A DNA stretch of 59,859 nucleotides from an uncultured Ruminococcus sp. (GCF_902762735.1 NZ_CACWPP010000010.1:1-59859), one strand, 5' to 3'; positions 15,571 to 24,482 are shown, counted from the first letter of the stretch. Made by a program: numbers and translations. Notes: generated from the letters alone by a model not told the origin.

Positions 15571-15727
15571 TGGTTATCCCGCTGACACACCACAAAAACA
15601 GCGGCTATACAGAATTTAAGGTTCTTGGCATATATCTTTCCCCCGCCGCAGGTGGGGGAAGATATGTGGCGCTCAATTATCCTTTTGTTCACCGCATTTT
15701 TAGTTGGTGTGCTAAAGGGATAGTCAT
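15571..15727 (-). mobile_element. R1 element, copy C, reverse orientation
   Basis: It is a full-length copy, read here from TGGTTATCCCGCTGACACAC to GGGATAGTCAT. The central hairpin arms carry small mismatches. AAAAAAATTG and AAAAAATATTG flank it as an imperfect duplication. It lies between the NSS promoter and start codon. Confidence 0.85.
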
Positions 15728-15801
15728 AAAAAATATTGTACCGGACGCTGTCCGCGTTCTGTATATCGCCCGAAAGCACTTTCGGACAAACTATAAAGCT
15801 A

Positions 15802-15830
15802 ATTATACCACAATTATTTCGTAAAAACAA
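15802..15830 (-). promoter_or_regulatory. Probable promoter of the NSS transporter
   Basis: On the minus strand, TTGTTT and TATAAT are 17 bp apart. The leader to the ATG would be about 250 nt and contains the R1 element. Confidence 0.55.
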
Positions 15831-15869
15831 GTAAGAAAATGGTAAACGGTCATATTTTAATGAAAGTTT

Positions 15870-17063
15870 TCAGCTTATGACAGGTTTTTTCAAAACTATT
15901 TCATAAAGTGTACTGCACCTGCCTGCGGGATCATCTTTTAGTGTGATGCTGCCGCTGTGTGCCTCGACTATGCGCTTGCTTATGGCAAGTCCCAGCCCCG
16001 AACCCTTGCTGTCGGTGCGGGAGCGGCTGCCCACCACGAAAGGCTCAAAAATAGTATCGCGCATATCCTTAGGTATGCCCTTCCCGTTGTCGCCGATGTG
16101 TATGACCACTGCCTTGTCATCATCGGCAATATCAGCAAATATCGCTGTGCCCGCGCTGTTATGGCGGAAAGAATTGGTGATAAGGTTCTCAAAAACACGT
16201 TTCAGCTGGGTATGGTCGAACCTGAAAGGAATGCTGTGTTCGGGCAGGTCAGCCTCAAGCTCAAATCCTGCCAGGTCAAGTTCCTCATACTTCATGGCTA
16301 AGTATTCGCGGAAATACTCGCAGAGGTCACCTTCTGCCATATCAAAGCCGAAACGCGGGTGTTCCAGCTTTGAATACTCATGGAAAGTGTTGATAAGCTC
16401 AGCCATCATCTCAGTCTTTGTATAAATGGCTTCCAGATACCTGCGCTCCGCTTCGGGGTCTGCAACACCGTCATTCAGGGCTTTTGCGTAGCCCTGTATG
16501 ACTGTTATCGGCGTTTTCAGGTCGTGCGATATATCTGCTGTGAGCTGTCTGCGCTGGCTTTCCAGCTTGCTTCTTGTCGCCTCACTTTCCCGCAGTCTCG
16601 TCACCATTCTGTTGTAGCTGCTGCATATGCTGTCAAACTCCCTTATATCGGAGTTTATGGCAAGTACCTCCCATTCCTGCACATTAATATCGGATATGCT
16701 GTTGATGGCGACCTGGAATATCTTCAGCTCTTTATGCACCTTTCGCAGTATTATCCAGCTGAAAATGGCGATAACAATGATTATGACCACCAGCTGTATC
16801 ATCATGTACAGATTATTGTAGCTGTACATAACGTCCTGCATCTCACTTGTAAATTCGTTGCGCATGATGGCTTCTGCCGCCATTTTGTAGGTGGCATCGG
16901 GATGGTCTGCCAGATACATCTTTTTGAGCTTGTCCAGCAGTATTTTGCCTGCTATCGAATCTTCGATATTGACAGCCAGTATTATCGTAAGCACCATGAG
17001 TATGATATTGCTTATGACAAAAAATGAAAGACTGCGTTTTTTCTTCTCTTTAACTCTTTTCAA
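15870..17063 (-). CDS. Sensor histidine kinase
   Basis: The 397-residue protein has two membrane helices (about residues 13-31 and 86-108) around a short outer loop, and a HAMP-like linker. The HisKA domain has DISHDLKTPITVIQG with the phospho-acceptor His. The ATPase domain has the N-box NLITNSFRHN, the G1 box DNGKGIPKDM and the G2 box GSGLGLAISKRIVEAH. It starts with TTG at 17063, 14 bp inside the end of the upstream response-regulator gene; no ATG is available near the N-terminus. The pair forms an OmpR/PhoR-like two-component system, with stimulus unknown. Confidence 0.93.
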   Translation of the reverse strand: MKRVKEKKKRSLSFFVISNIILMVLTIILAVNIEDSIAGKILLDKLKKMYLADHPDATYKMAAEAIMRNEFTSEMQDVMYSYNNLYMMIQLVVIIIVIAIFSWIILRKVHKELKIFQVAINSISDINVQEWEVLAINSDIREFDSICSSYNRMVTRLRESEATRSKLESQRRQLTADISHDLKTPITVIQGYAKALNDGVADPEAERRYLEAIYTKTEMMAELINTFHEYSKLEHPRFGFDMAEGDLCEYFREYLAMKYEELDLAGFELEADLPEHSIPFRFDHTQLKRVFENLITNSFRHNSAGTAIFADIADDDKAVVIHIGDNGKGIPKDMRDTIFEPFVVGSRSRTDSKGSGLGLAISKRIVEAHSGSITLKDDPAGRCSTLYEIVLKKPVIS

Positions 17064-17745
17064 TTTTATAGCCCAGCCCTCTCACAGTTTTCAGATACTT
17101 GGGGTTCTTGCCGTCATCTCCCAGCTTTTCGCGCAGTTTTGAGATATGCACCATCATGGTGTTGTCATTGTTCTCAAAATACTCACCGTTTATGCGCTCA
17201 TATATCTGCGCTTTGGTGAACACGCGCCCCGGCTTTTCCATAAGGGTCGAAAGTATCTTGAATTCGGTGGGGGTGAGCTGTATCTCCTCGCCGTTTTTTT
17301 GCAGGCTGAACTTTTTGGTATCCAGCGCAAGTTCACCGACCACCAGCAGTTCGCTCCCCTGCTGTGCCGTATTGTCCAGCTTATATTTGCGCCGCAGATT
17401 TGACTGCACCCTCGCCACCACTTCCAGCGGGTTGAACGGCTTTGTGATGTAGTCATCAGCGCCGATGTCCAGCCCCAGTATCTTATCGCTGTCAGCATTC
17501 ATGGCAGACAGGAAGATTATGGGTATACTGCTGGTGACACGCACCCGCTTTGTCAGCTCAAAGCCGTTCATTTCGGGCATCATTATGTCAAATATGGCAA
17601 GGTCGGGTCTTTCGGACATTACAAGGTCATAAGCGCGGCTGCCGTTCTCTGCCAGCATGACGGTAAATCCCGCATTTTCAAGGTAAAGCCTGAGTACCTC
17701 GCAAATATCCGCATCGTCCTCAGCGACAAGTATTTTGTAAGCCAT
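17050..17745 (-). CDS. OmpR-family response regulator
   Basis: The 231-residue protein has a receiver domain with the acidic pair in VAEDDADICEV, the phosphorylated Asp in AIFDIMMPEMNG, and the conserved Lys in DDYITKPFNPLEVVARV. A winged-helix DNA-binding domain follows (LTPTEFKILSTLMEKPGRVF, VHISKLREKLGDDGKNPKYL, KTVRGLGYKIEKS). It overlaps the kinase gene, which lies downstream on the same strand. Confidence 0.95.
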   Translation of the reverse strand: MAYKILVAEDDADICEVLRLYLENAGFTVMLAENGSRAYDLVMSERPDLAIFDIMMPEMNGFELTKRVRVTSSIPIIFLSAMNADSDKILGLDIGADDYITKPFNPLEVVARVQSNLRRKYKLDNTAQQGSELLVVGELALDTKKFSLQKNGEEIQLTPTEFKILSTLMEKPGRVFTKAQIYERINGEYFENNDNTMMVHISKLREKLGDDGKNPKYLKTVRGLGYKIEKS

Positions 17746-17848
17746 CGTTGTTTTCTCCTTTTTCAGACAGGTCCTGCATGTGACCTCATCTCTTATTTCT
17801 TTCGGCGCTCACTGAACGGTGTATGTGAAAGCGCAGTAATGATCATAT

Positions 17849-17998
17849 CCGACTATCCCCTTAGCACAGCCGCCGAAAATGCGGTGAACAAAGCATGTGC
17901 GAGCGCTGTATATCTCCCGCGCATGAGGGGAAAGATATTCACCGGCCGCATGACCCCGTAAGAGCGCTGTTTTTGCGGTGTGTCGGCGGGATGACCAC
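17849..17998 (+). mobile_element. R1 element, copy D, strongly diverged
   Basis: Both ends are recognisable (GACTATCCCCTTAGCACA and GGTGTGTCGGCGGGATGACCAC), but the central hairpin is eroded (TCTCCCGCGCATGAGGGGAAAGA). It is probably an old insertion. Apart from this element and the promoter at 18165-18193, I see nothing in 17746-18380. Confidence 0.65.
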
Positions 17999-18164
17999 GA
18001 TATTGATATTATACCATGTTTCGTTTACTTTGTAAAGTGAGGGAGATGGGAAGGCGCAAATGTAAATTTTCTTTGAAAAACGCGGAAATATATAAAAATC
18101 TCCTATACTGACGGAAGTTTTTGGCAAGTTGTAAGAAAAATCGTGTTCACTGCCGAAAATAGCC

Positions 18165-18193
18165 TTGACAATCGGGTGAATGTTTGTTATGAT
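18165..18193 (+). promoter_or_regulatory. Promoter upstream of the CNNM/CorC gene
   Basis: TTGACA and TATGAT are separated by 17 bp. The leader to the ATG is about 180 nt with no clear fold. Confidence 0.7.
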
Positions 18194-18380
18194 ATATATT
18201 ATATAATAGAGGTATATGGTCAAGTGAGAATTTTTTTGGCTTTTTCACAGCAGTCTGCACCGCTTTGTGAATTGCTTCACATGCGGCGCTCTATGCCGTT
18301 AACGAGAACTTGCACAGGCTGTGACGGAGCTTTTTTGGTAATTGACCAAAGTATATATGAAGAAAGGAAATTGATGACTG

Positions 18381-19697
18381 ATGGACATTCCCGATCGAGG
18401 GTGCATCGGTGCGGCGGCAGCAGCTGTCTGCGGACTGCTTACTGCTTTTTTCTATGCCTGCGAATGCGCGGCAGTGGAAATGAGTGACCCGCGCCTGAAA
18501 AAACTGGCTGAAAATGACAAGAGGGCTGAAAGGCTCAGGAAAATGCTGGAACAGACAGGGCGTTTCCTGAACCTGAACCTGACTGCAAGGACTATGATGA
18601 TAGCTTTGCAGACGGTCTGCCTGTTCGGGTGGTGCTTCACGCCGCTGAAAACTGCGCTGAAAGGACTGTTGGGCGGTTCTGACATCGCAGGCGGCATCTG
18701 CGGTGCGGCTGTACTGGTCGCCGCTCTGACATTGTGGGTCGGCACGGTCTGCATGGGTGTGCCGAAAAAGCTCTGCACAGCCGGGAAAACAGGCGAAGGT
18801 TTTGTGCTGAGGACGGCAGGTCTGTACTGCGGCTGGCTGACGCTTTTTATGCCTGCGGAGGCAGTCGTCGGGGTGCTGACAAAAGCTCTGCTGAGGATAT
18901 TCGGTGTAAAAAATGTCAATGCAGATGATGCTGTTACCGAAGAAGAGATACTGATGATGGTGGACGCGGTCAACGAAACGGGTGCTATCGAGGAAAGTCA
19001 GGCGGAGATGATAAGCAATATCTTTGAGTTTGATGACATCGAGATAGGCGAAGTTATGACACACCGCACAGAAGTCGCCGCGATAGAGGAGAGCGCTCCC
19101 ATACGCGATGCGGTGGCGCTTGCCATAGAGAGCGGCTTTTCGCGCATACCCGTCTACAAGGACAGCATTGACGACATACAGGGCGTTATCTACGCAAAAG
19201 ACCTGCTGACGCTGGTTTTCCATGAGAATGCTGAGGACAGGACCGTAAAAGACTTCATGCGTGAAGTGGTGTTCGCGCCCGAAAGCCAGAAATGCGGGGA
19301 GCTTTTTAAGGAACTGACCGCCCAGAAGATACAGATGGCTGTGGCGGTGGACGAGTACGGCGGTACTGCGGGCGTGGTGACGCTGGAAGATCTGATAGAA
19401 ACGATAGTCGGCAAGATAGAAGATGAATATGACGACGAACCAGAGGAGATAACTAAGATAGCAGAAGGCGTTTTCGAGATGGAAGGCAACGCTGATTATG
19501 AGGAAGTTATGAAGGCTCTCGGGAAAGAGCCTGATGAAAATTCGCCCTTTGAGACCATCGGTGCGATGGTCATAGAACTGCTGGGACATATACCCGAGGA
19601 CGGAGAGCGGGCGGCAGTTCAATGGGAGAACGTTAAATTTTGTGTAACTGAGGCAGAGGACAGAAAGATCGGCAGGATAAGGGCAGAGCTTTGCTGA
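18381..19697 (+). CDS. CNNM/CorC-family (hemolysin C-like) membrane protein
   Basis: The 438-residue protein has an N-terminal DUF21-type membrane region (GLLTAFFYACECAAVEM, AGGICGAAVLVAALTLWVG). A CBS pair follows (VTEEEILMMVDAVNETGAIE, IFEFDDIEIGEVMTHRTEVA, GFSRIPVYKDSIDDIQGVIY, MAVAVDEYGGTAGVVTLEDL). The protein ends in a CorC-HlyC domain (EGVFEMEGNADYEEVMKALG). Family members export or regulate Mg2+/Co2+. The frame begins at ATG 18381 with AAAGGAA somewhat distant, so the start is less certain than the gene. It is followed by an R2 element and a transglutaminase-like gene. Confidence 0.9.
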   Translation: MDIPDRGCIGAAAAAVCGLLTAFFYACECAAVEMSDPRLKKLAENDKRAERLRKMLEQTGRFLNLNLTARTMMIALQTVCLFGWCFTPLKTALKGLLGGSDIAGGICGAAVLVAALTLWVGTVCMGVPKKLCTAGKTGEGFVLRTAGLYCGWLTLFMPAEAVVGVLTKALLRIFGVKNVNADDAVTEEEILMMVDAVNETGAIEESQAEMISNIFEFDDIEIGEVMTHRTEVAAIEESAPIRDAVALAIESGFSRIPVYKDSIDDIQGVIYAKDLLTLVFHENAEDRTVKDFMREVVFAPESQKCGELFKELTAQKIQMAVAVDEYGGTAGVVTLEDLIETIVGKIEDEYDDEPEEITKIAEGVFEMEGNADYEEVMKALGKEPDENSPFETIGAMVIELLGHIPEDGERAAVQWENVKFCVTEAEDRKIGRIRAELC

Positions 19698-19725
19698 ACG
19701 GCGGCAGAGGGTATATTTTACATAT

Positions 19726-19784
19726 ATCCCAATACGAAAGAACAGCCATTTTGTATCATCAGCAATACACATCAAAATTGGGAG
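19726..19784 (+). mobile_element. R2 element, copy 2 (minimal form)
   Basis: It runs from TCCCAATACGAAAGAACAGC to AAAATTGGGAG. The 8-bp direct repeat TTACATAT lies exactly on both sides (19718-19725 and 19785-19792), a target duplication. It sits in the leader of the transglutaminase gene. Confidence 0.85.
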
Positions 19785-19831
19785 TTACATATTTGGCTGT
19801 AAAAGCAGGGCATTTTTAGGGAGTGGTTTCT

Positions 19832-21151
19832 TTGGCTAGGAGATTGGCGGCGGCAGTCGTGCTGATGCTGCTGGCAGCGGCATCGGGCGGGGGTTACTAT
19901 GCCTACACGATGCTGAGCGGTGATACGATGTCGGTATCAAGGAGCGATGAAGGCATGGTCGTGACCCGAAAGAGCAAGGTCTCTCTGCCCGCTGACGGCG
20001 GAAATGTCGTCACCGAAAAAGCTGTCGCGCCCCCCGCCGAGCCCGAACCTGTGCTGAGCGATGAAGAAGCGGCTGAGGTGGAGCTTCCGTATGCTGTCGG
20101 GTATTTTGCGGATAAGCTGAGCAAGGACGAAGCGATCATCTGCCGACAGATATACAAGGGCATCACCGAACGGCAGGAAAAGATATTCATAAAGAAAAAC
20201 GTCATAGATTCCTCCGATATATGTCAGCTTGTGGTGATGTGCGTGACAGGTGCGCCCGAAATTGATTATATCGAGACCGAATATTCGGTGCAGGTGGACG
20301 CGAACGGCTGTGCATCGGCGCTGTACATGACCTATACGAGAAGCGCTGAGGACTCTGAGATGCGCCGTCAGCTGACCGAACAGGCGATAGACAGGATAGT
20401 AGCGGGGATACCCGACAACACTTCGGATTTCCATAAATTCAGGATGATACACGATGCCGTCGTGAACAGATGTCTGTATTATGAGGCTGATGATGACTGC
20501 TATACAGCTTACGGCTGTCTGGTGGGGGGAAATGCGGTCTGTGAGGGTTATTCAAAAGCGCTGATGATGCTGTGTGACAGAGTGGGTCTGCCGTGCCTGC
20601 CTGTGATAGGTCAGGGCATAAATGAGAGCGGTGCGGCGCAGGAGCATATCTGGAACAAGGTGATGATCGAAGGGCAGTGGTACTGCACTGATGTGACATG
20701 GGACGACCCTCTGTTTGAGAGTGCGGAAAATTATCTGCGGTATGACTACTGCACGCTGACCGATGAGGAGATGGACCGCAACCATATCGAAGATGAGAAC
20801 CGCTTTATGGAAGAGCCTGAATGTACTGCAACAGAGTATGATTATTACAGGTATTACGCCTATTTTGCCGACGAAGCCGCCGATGCGGAGACTGCTTTCA
20901 GGCGGGCGCTGAACAACGCGATGGCAAACGGTGAGGAGTATGCGCGTATAAAATGCGCTGACAGACAGTGCTTCGATGAAACGCTGGACTGGATGTTCGG
21001 GGACGGAACGGGCAACGAGATACTTCTGGATATGATAAGCGAAGGCGCTGAGAAAAATCCCGATATGGATTATCTTACAACGGGGTACTCGGTGATAAAC
21101 AATGCTGTGACTTACAATGTCTCCATAAGGCTGAGAAAAGCTGACAATTAA
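19832..21151 (+). CDS. Secreted transglutaminase-like domain protein
   Basis: The 440-residue protein has an N-terminal signal anchor (RRLAAAVVLMLLAAASGGG). A transglutaminase-like cysteine-protease-fold domain has the triad in order: Cys in GGNAVCEGYSKALMMLCD, His in AAQEHIWNKVMIEGQW, Asp in YCTDVTWDDP. Such secreted proteins act on peptide or wall amide bonds. TTG at 19832 is preferred because AGGGAG lies 8 bp upstream; the GTG at 19823 overlaps that site. An R1 insertion begins 10 bp after the stop codon, and its duplicated target includes the last two bases of TAA. Confidence 0.85.
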   Translation: MARRLAAAVVLMLLAAASGGGYYAYTMLSGDTMSVSRSDEGMVVTRKSKVSLPADGGNVVTEKAVAPPAEPEPVLSDEEAAEVELPYAVGYFADKLSKDEAIICRQIYKGITERQEKIFIKKNVIDSSDICQLVVMCVTGAPEIDYIETEYSVQVDANGCASALYMTYTRSAEDSEMRRQLTEQAIDRIVAGIPDNTSDFHKFRMIHDAVVNRCLYYEADDDCYTAYGCLVGGNAVCEGYSKALMMLCDRVGLPCLPVIGQGINESGAAQEHIWNKVMIEGQWYCTDVTWDDPLFESAENYLRYDYCTLTDEEMDRNHIEDENRFMEEPECTATEYDYYRYYAYFADEAADAETAFRRALNNAMANGEEYARIKCADRQCFDETLDWMFGDGTGNEILLDMISEGAEKNPDMDYLTTGYSVINNAVTYNVSIRLRKADN

Positions 21152-21160
21152 TGTATTTTG

Positions 21161-21321
21161 TGACTATCCCTTTAGCACACCACTGCCAAAAACTTTATCA
21201 ATGAGGAAAAACTGAGTTGATGTTATCTTTCCCCCGCCGCAGGCGGGGGAAAGATAACCGCAAACTGTATTTGGTTCCCGATATAACATCGTTTATTTTG
21301 GTGTATCAGCGGGATGATCAC
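21161..21321 (+). mobile_element. R1 element, copy E (variant type)
   Basis: It runs from TGACTATCCCTTTAGCACAC to GTATCAGCGGGATGATCAC. Its inner arms differ from the main type, and its hairpin (21225-21261) has perfect 17-bp arms around GCA. AATGTATTTTGT flanks it on both sides (21150-21161 and 21322-21333; the left copy shares one base with the element). Confidence 0.88.
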
Positions 21322-21362
21322 AATGTATTTTGTCTTAAAAAGTGAAAAGTTAGTGAACATGG

Positions 21363-21391
21363 TTGAAATTTCGGGACAGATGTGTTATAAT
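21363..21391 (+). promoter_or_regulatory. Promoter of the signal-peptidase-like gene
   Basis: TTGAAA and TATAAT are separated by 17 bp, about 60 bp before the ATG at 21453. Confidence 0.78.
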
Positions 21392-21452
21392 AGAATGTAG
21401 CTTGAATTTTAGTGCCATATTTCGGCATAAAGATCGAAAGGAATGTTGAGAA

Positions 21453-22622
21453 ATGAGTTCTGTTTCAACAAGCAGAAGATCGAGCGCGGGAAAGAACGTG
21501 TTTGTGTTCTTTATCGTGTTCATAATATTAGAAGTGCTGATAATTTTCGGCGTGGGCAAGGTGTTCAAAAACAAGGACGTTACACCGAGCATCATGGGTT
21601 ACAGCCTGTACATGACCAAAGAGGATCTTGTGCAGAACGGACCTTCGGGCATGGTGGTGGCTGTGCCGAAAAACGTGCTGGTGATAGCATCTGACGGTCT
21701 GCCCGACCCTAAGGGAAAGATAGGCTGCCCCATACTTTGTGAGAATGTTGAGGGTATCGGCACAGGTGTTTTCTGGCTGGCTGACATAACTTCCGAAGAG
21801 GGCAAGAACGGCGTTGACTTCACTGTTACCAACGGCAATCAGGGCTATGTTGTAAAGAGCAGCAACATCGTGGGCGTATGTGCAAGCTATTTTGTGACTG
21901 CGGGCAAGGTCATCAGCTTTGTAACACAGAAATTCGGCATGATAGTATGCATTATAGTACCTGTTTTCCTTATGCTGCTGATCGAGCTGATAATCGCCAT
22001 AGCAAATCATTCAAACGATGATGATGACGACGACGATTACGATGAAGATGATGAAGATGAGGAAGAGGAAAACAAGAGCGTTGAGCTTGATGACTTCCTG
22101 TTTGGCGGACAGAGCGAGGGCGAGCAGATAGCTAAGCGCAGAAAGAAGCCTGTTCCCGCATTTGAAGAAGAAGAAGAGGATGACGAGGACGACTACAAGC
22201 CCGTCAGCAAGAAGGCATCTGCTGTTGATGACTTTGATTTCAGCAGACCTGCAAAGAAGCATAACGAAGATCAGGTGGATCTGAGTTTCGGTCCTGACAA
22301 CAGAGTACCTGCGGCAGCAGAGACTGCACCTGTACAGCCCGTTCAGCCTGTACAGCAGCAGATGCCCGTTCAGCAGCAGATGCCCGCTCAGGAAAGCCAG
22401 AGCCTTAACAATGATACGGCGGCTGCGGCTCAGCAGCCCGCAGCTGACAGCTTTGAGGCTGAAGCGGCGGCAGCTGACAGAGCTGTAAACAGCAGAAGGA
22501 GACCCCGCAGAAGAAGACCCGTAGGGGCAGGCACAAGAAACATCAACTCGGATACTTCGCTGGAAGATCTGATGAAGCTGATGGAAGAAGAGCAGAACAA
22601 GCTCAAAAACCAGTTAAAGTAG
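21453..22622 (+). CDS. Membrane protein with signal-peptidase-like domain and acidic tail
   Basis: The 389-residue protein has a first membrane helix (VFVFFIVFIILEVLIIFGVG), then an outer domain of about 110 residues, a second helix (FGMIVCIIVPVFLMLLIELI), and a long cytoplasmic tail. The tail begins with runs of Asp/Glu and continues with a Gln/Pro/Ala-rich part and an Arg-rich segment. The layout and the closing IIVPVFLMLLIELI resemble SipW-type S26 signal peptidases. However, I do not see the catalytic Ser-Met and His/Lys signature, so it is probably not an active peptidase. SD AAAGGAATG precedes the ATG. The true function is unknown, and the signal-peptidase link is a weak structural inference. 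Confidence 0.7.
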   Translation: MSSVSTSRRSSAGKNVFVFFIVFIILEVLIIFGVGKVFKNKDVTPSIMGYSLYMTKEDLVQNGPSGMVVAVPKNVLVIASDGLPDPKGKIGCPILCENVEGIGTGVFWLADITSEEGKNGVDFTVTNGNQGYVVKSSNIVGVCASYFVTAGKVISFVTQKFGMIVCIIVPVFLMLLIELIIAIANHSNDDDDDDDYDEDDEDEEEENKSVELDDFLFGGQSEGEQIAKRRKKPVPAFEEEEEDDEDDYKPVSKKASAVDDFDFSRPAKKHNEDQVDLSFGPDNRVPAAAETAPVQPVQPVQQQMPVQQQMPAQESQSLNNDTAAAAQQPAADSFEAEAAAADRAVNSRRRPRRRRPVGAGTRNINSDTSLEDLMKLMEEEQNKLKNQLK

Positions 22623-22628
22623 ATCACA

Positions 22629-22706
22629 AAGCGCTGTCCTGCGGGGCGGCGCTTTTTTTTGCGATTGCAAGGCAAGTCCCCGCGCTGTGCGGACAACAGC
22701 GCGGGG
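22629..22706 (+). terminator. Two consecutive terminator-type hairpins
   Basis: AAGCGC...GCGCTT is followed by eight T (22629-22660). A second stem, CCCCGCGCTGT / ACAGCGCGGGG (22678-22706), then leads into GCTTTGGCTTTTTG. The first ends the signal-peptidase-like gene. Confidence 0.75.
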
Positions 22707-22791
22707 GCTTTGGCTTTTTGTGAAGCATTATACATGCGGTCACATGACGGCATGCGTGAATGCGGCTGTTCCCATGCTTATGAGAAACCAA

Positions 22792-22822
22792 AAGCCCCTG
22801 CCGTTTTCACGGTGAGGGGCTT
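22792..22822. terminator. Isolated hairpin, terminator-like on the minus strand
   Basis: AAGCCCCT / AGGGGCTT encloses an inner CCGT/ACGG stem. The minus strand reads into CTTTTGG. No intact minus-strand gene ends here. The rest of 22707-23023 shows nothing else. Confidence 0.45.
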
Positions 22823-23023
22823 CTGATCGTAGTGGTTTATTTATTGAGTTCTTGAATAAAGCTATATATCATCTCTCAGCCCAACGGCATCGGACGGCTT
22901 TGCGCCGCCCTCTGCTATGGGACTTACATGAAAGAGATAAGAGGAGATCTTTTTTATCGCCCGCTCTCCTGCCCCGCATGCAGTGGTACAGGAAGTCTTA
23001 TGGGCTGAATGTAATTATGTTAT

Positions 23024-23185
23024 ATGACTATCCATTTAGCACACCAACTAAAAATGCAGTAAACAAAAGGATAATTGAGCGCCCCATATTTTTCCCCCGC
23101 CTGCGGCGGGGGGAAAAATATACGCCAAGAACCTTAAGTTCTGTATAGCCGCTGTTTTTGTGGTGTGTCAGCGGGATAACCACAA
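23024..23185 (+). mobile_element. R1 element, copy F, complete with a 16-bp target repeat
   Basis: It has both terminal repeats (TATCCATTTAGCACACCA and TGGTGTGTCAGCGGGATAAC) and a central hairpin with one extra G. The perfect 16-bp direct repeat AATGTAATTATGTTAT flanks it at 23008-23023 and 23186-23201. Confidence 0.92.
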
Positions 23186-23225
23186 AATGTAATTATGTTA
23201 TCTTTTGTTCTGCAAGTTTGCATTA

Positions 23226-24482
23226 TCATTCGTATCTCAGTGCATCTATCGGGTTCATCTTTGCCGCCTTGTTTGCGGGGTATAGTCCGAAGAACAGACC
23301 GAATGCCATCGAGATGAGTACGCTTACGACTATCGAACTTACCGATGCTGTGCCCTTTACGCCCATCAGCGAAGCAAGTCCCGAACCGCCCAGCAGACCC
23401 AAGCCTATACCTATCGCACTGCCTATCAGACAGATGATGATGGACTCTATCAGGAACTGACCGCGTATATCGCGGTTTGTAGCGCCCAGCGCCTTGCGCG
23501 TGCCTATCTCACGGGTGCGCTCGGTGATGGAGACTATCATTATGTTCATTACACCGATACCGCCCACCAGCAGGGATATGGCTGCTATCGCCGCAAGTAT
23601 CGCCTTGTAGATACCAAGCTCGGTATTTATCATGTCAAGCTGTGTCTGCATCGTTACGGAGAAAACTTTATATGTATCGTTATCAGCGTAACCCGTGTTC
23701 AGGTAATCGCCTATCTCCTTTTCAAGCGCGGGAATATCATCGGTGTTTTTCGCGATGGTTATGAAATACTCATAATGCTCATTTTCTATGCCGTTGTCAA
23801 GGGCTGAGGCGTAGGGCACATAGCCTTTGGTACTCGGCGTACTGATAAGCATGCCCTCCATGCCGCTTTTTTTGCGCTCAAACACGCCTACCACTGTGAA
23901 GTCGAGGATATTGCTGCCGAGTGTGCCCTCAAATTCTTTGCCGACTGCTTCTTCGGCACTGCCGTATATCTTTTCTGCGATCTCTTTGGGCATCACCATA
24001 ACTTTCCTGCCCTTTTCGTATTCATCGCGGCTGATGCATCTGCCTGCCACGATGTCCATTTCGCCCTCTGTGGAAAATGCACAGGGATTGACTGCGCGAA
24101 GGTCGAATTTCTCTTCGCCGCTTAATATCTTGCCGAGATCTGCCGACAGCGATATGCCTGCCAGCCTCTCACCGAAACGCGCCTGAATGCTGTCAAAGGT
24201 ATGGCTGTCAAACATGTCGTTCTCGTTCATGGGACGGGCATTTATGTCGAAATTATCTTGGTCGTAATCATTTTTCATATCCTTCTGAATAATTTCAAAG
24301 GCTATCTGCTTTGCCTGTTCGCCGCCGAAAGTATCCATCATGGAGTTCTGCATACCCTCGCCCAGTGTCATTATGGCGATGACCGATGCGATACCGATGA
24401 CTATGCCCAGCATGGTCAGCAGGGAGCGCATCTTATTGGCTGAAAGCTCACTGAATGCGAGTCTTATATTGTCCAGGAACAT
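23226..24482 (-). CDS. ABC transporter permease, MacB/FtsX type
   Basis: The 418-residue protein has the MacB layout: membrane helix near the N-terminus after NIRLAFSELSANKMRSLLTM, a large outer MacB_PCD domain (about residues 45-270), then three C-terminal helices with the FtsX core (AAISLLVGGIGVMNIMIVSI, ERTREIGTRKALGATNRDIR). Its ATG at 24482 lies 35 bp inside the ATPase gene, with AAAGGAGGGG upstream. It is the last gene of an operon with an adaptor protein and ATPase. Such systems export peptides, lipoproteins or antimicrobials. Confidence 0.92.
   Translation of the reverse strand: MFLDNIRLAFSELSANKMRSLLTMLGIVIGIASVIAIMTLGEGMQNSMMDTFGGEQAKQIAFEIIQKDMKNDYDQDNFDINARPMNENDMFDSHTFDSIQARFGERLAGISLSADLGKILSGEEKFDLRAVNPCAFSTEGEMDIVAGRCISRDEYEKGRKVMVMPKEIAEKIYGSAEEAVGKEFEGTLGSNILDFTVVGVFERKKSGMEGMLISTPSTKGYVPYASALDNGIENEHYEYFITIAKNTDDIPALEKEIGDYLNTGYADNDTYKVFSVTMQTQLDMINTELGIYKAILAAIAAISLLVGGIGVMNIMIVSITERTREIGTRKALGATNRDIRGQFLIESIIICLIGSAIGIGLGLLGGSGLASLMGVKGTASVSSIVVSVLISMAFGLFFGLYPANKAAKMNPIDALRYE

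Noticed and set aside
18381..19697. Hemolysin toxin function for the CNNM/CorC protein
   Set aside because: The HlyC/TlyC label is historical; domain order shows a DUF21-CBS-CorC membrane protein linked to metal ions.
22707..23023. Possible small RNA between the signal-peptidase-like gene and R1 copy F
   Set aside because: Two stable hairpins are present, but no convincing promoter with matching terminator was found.
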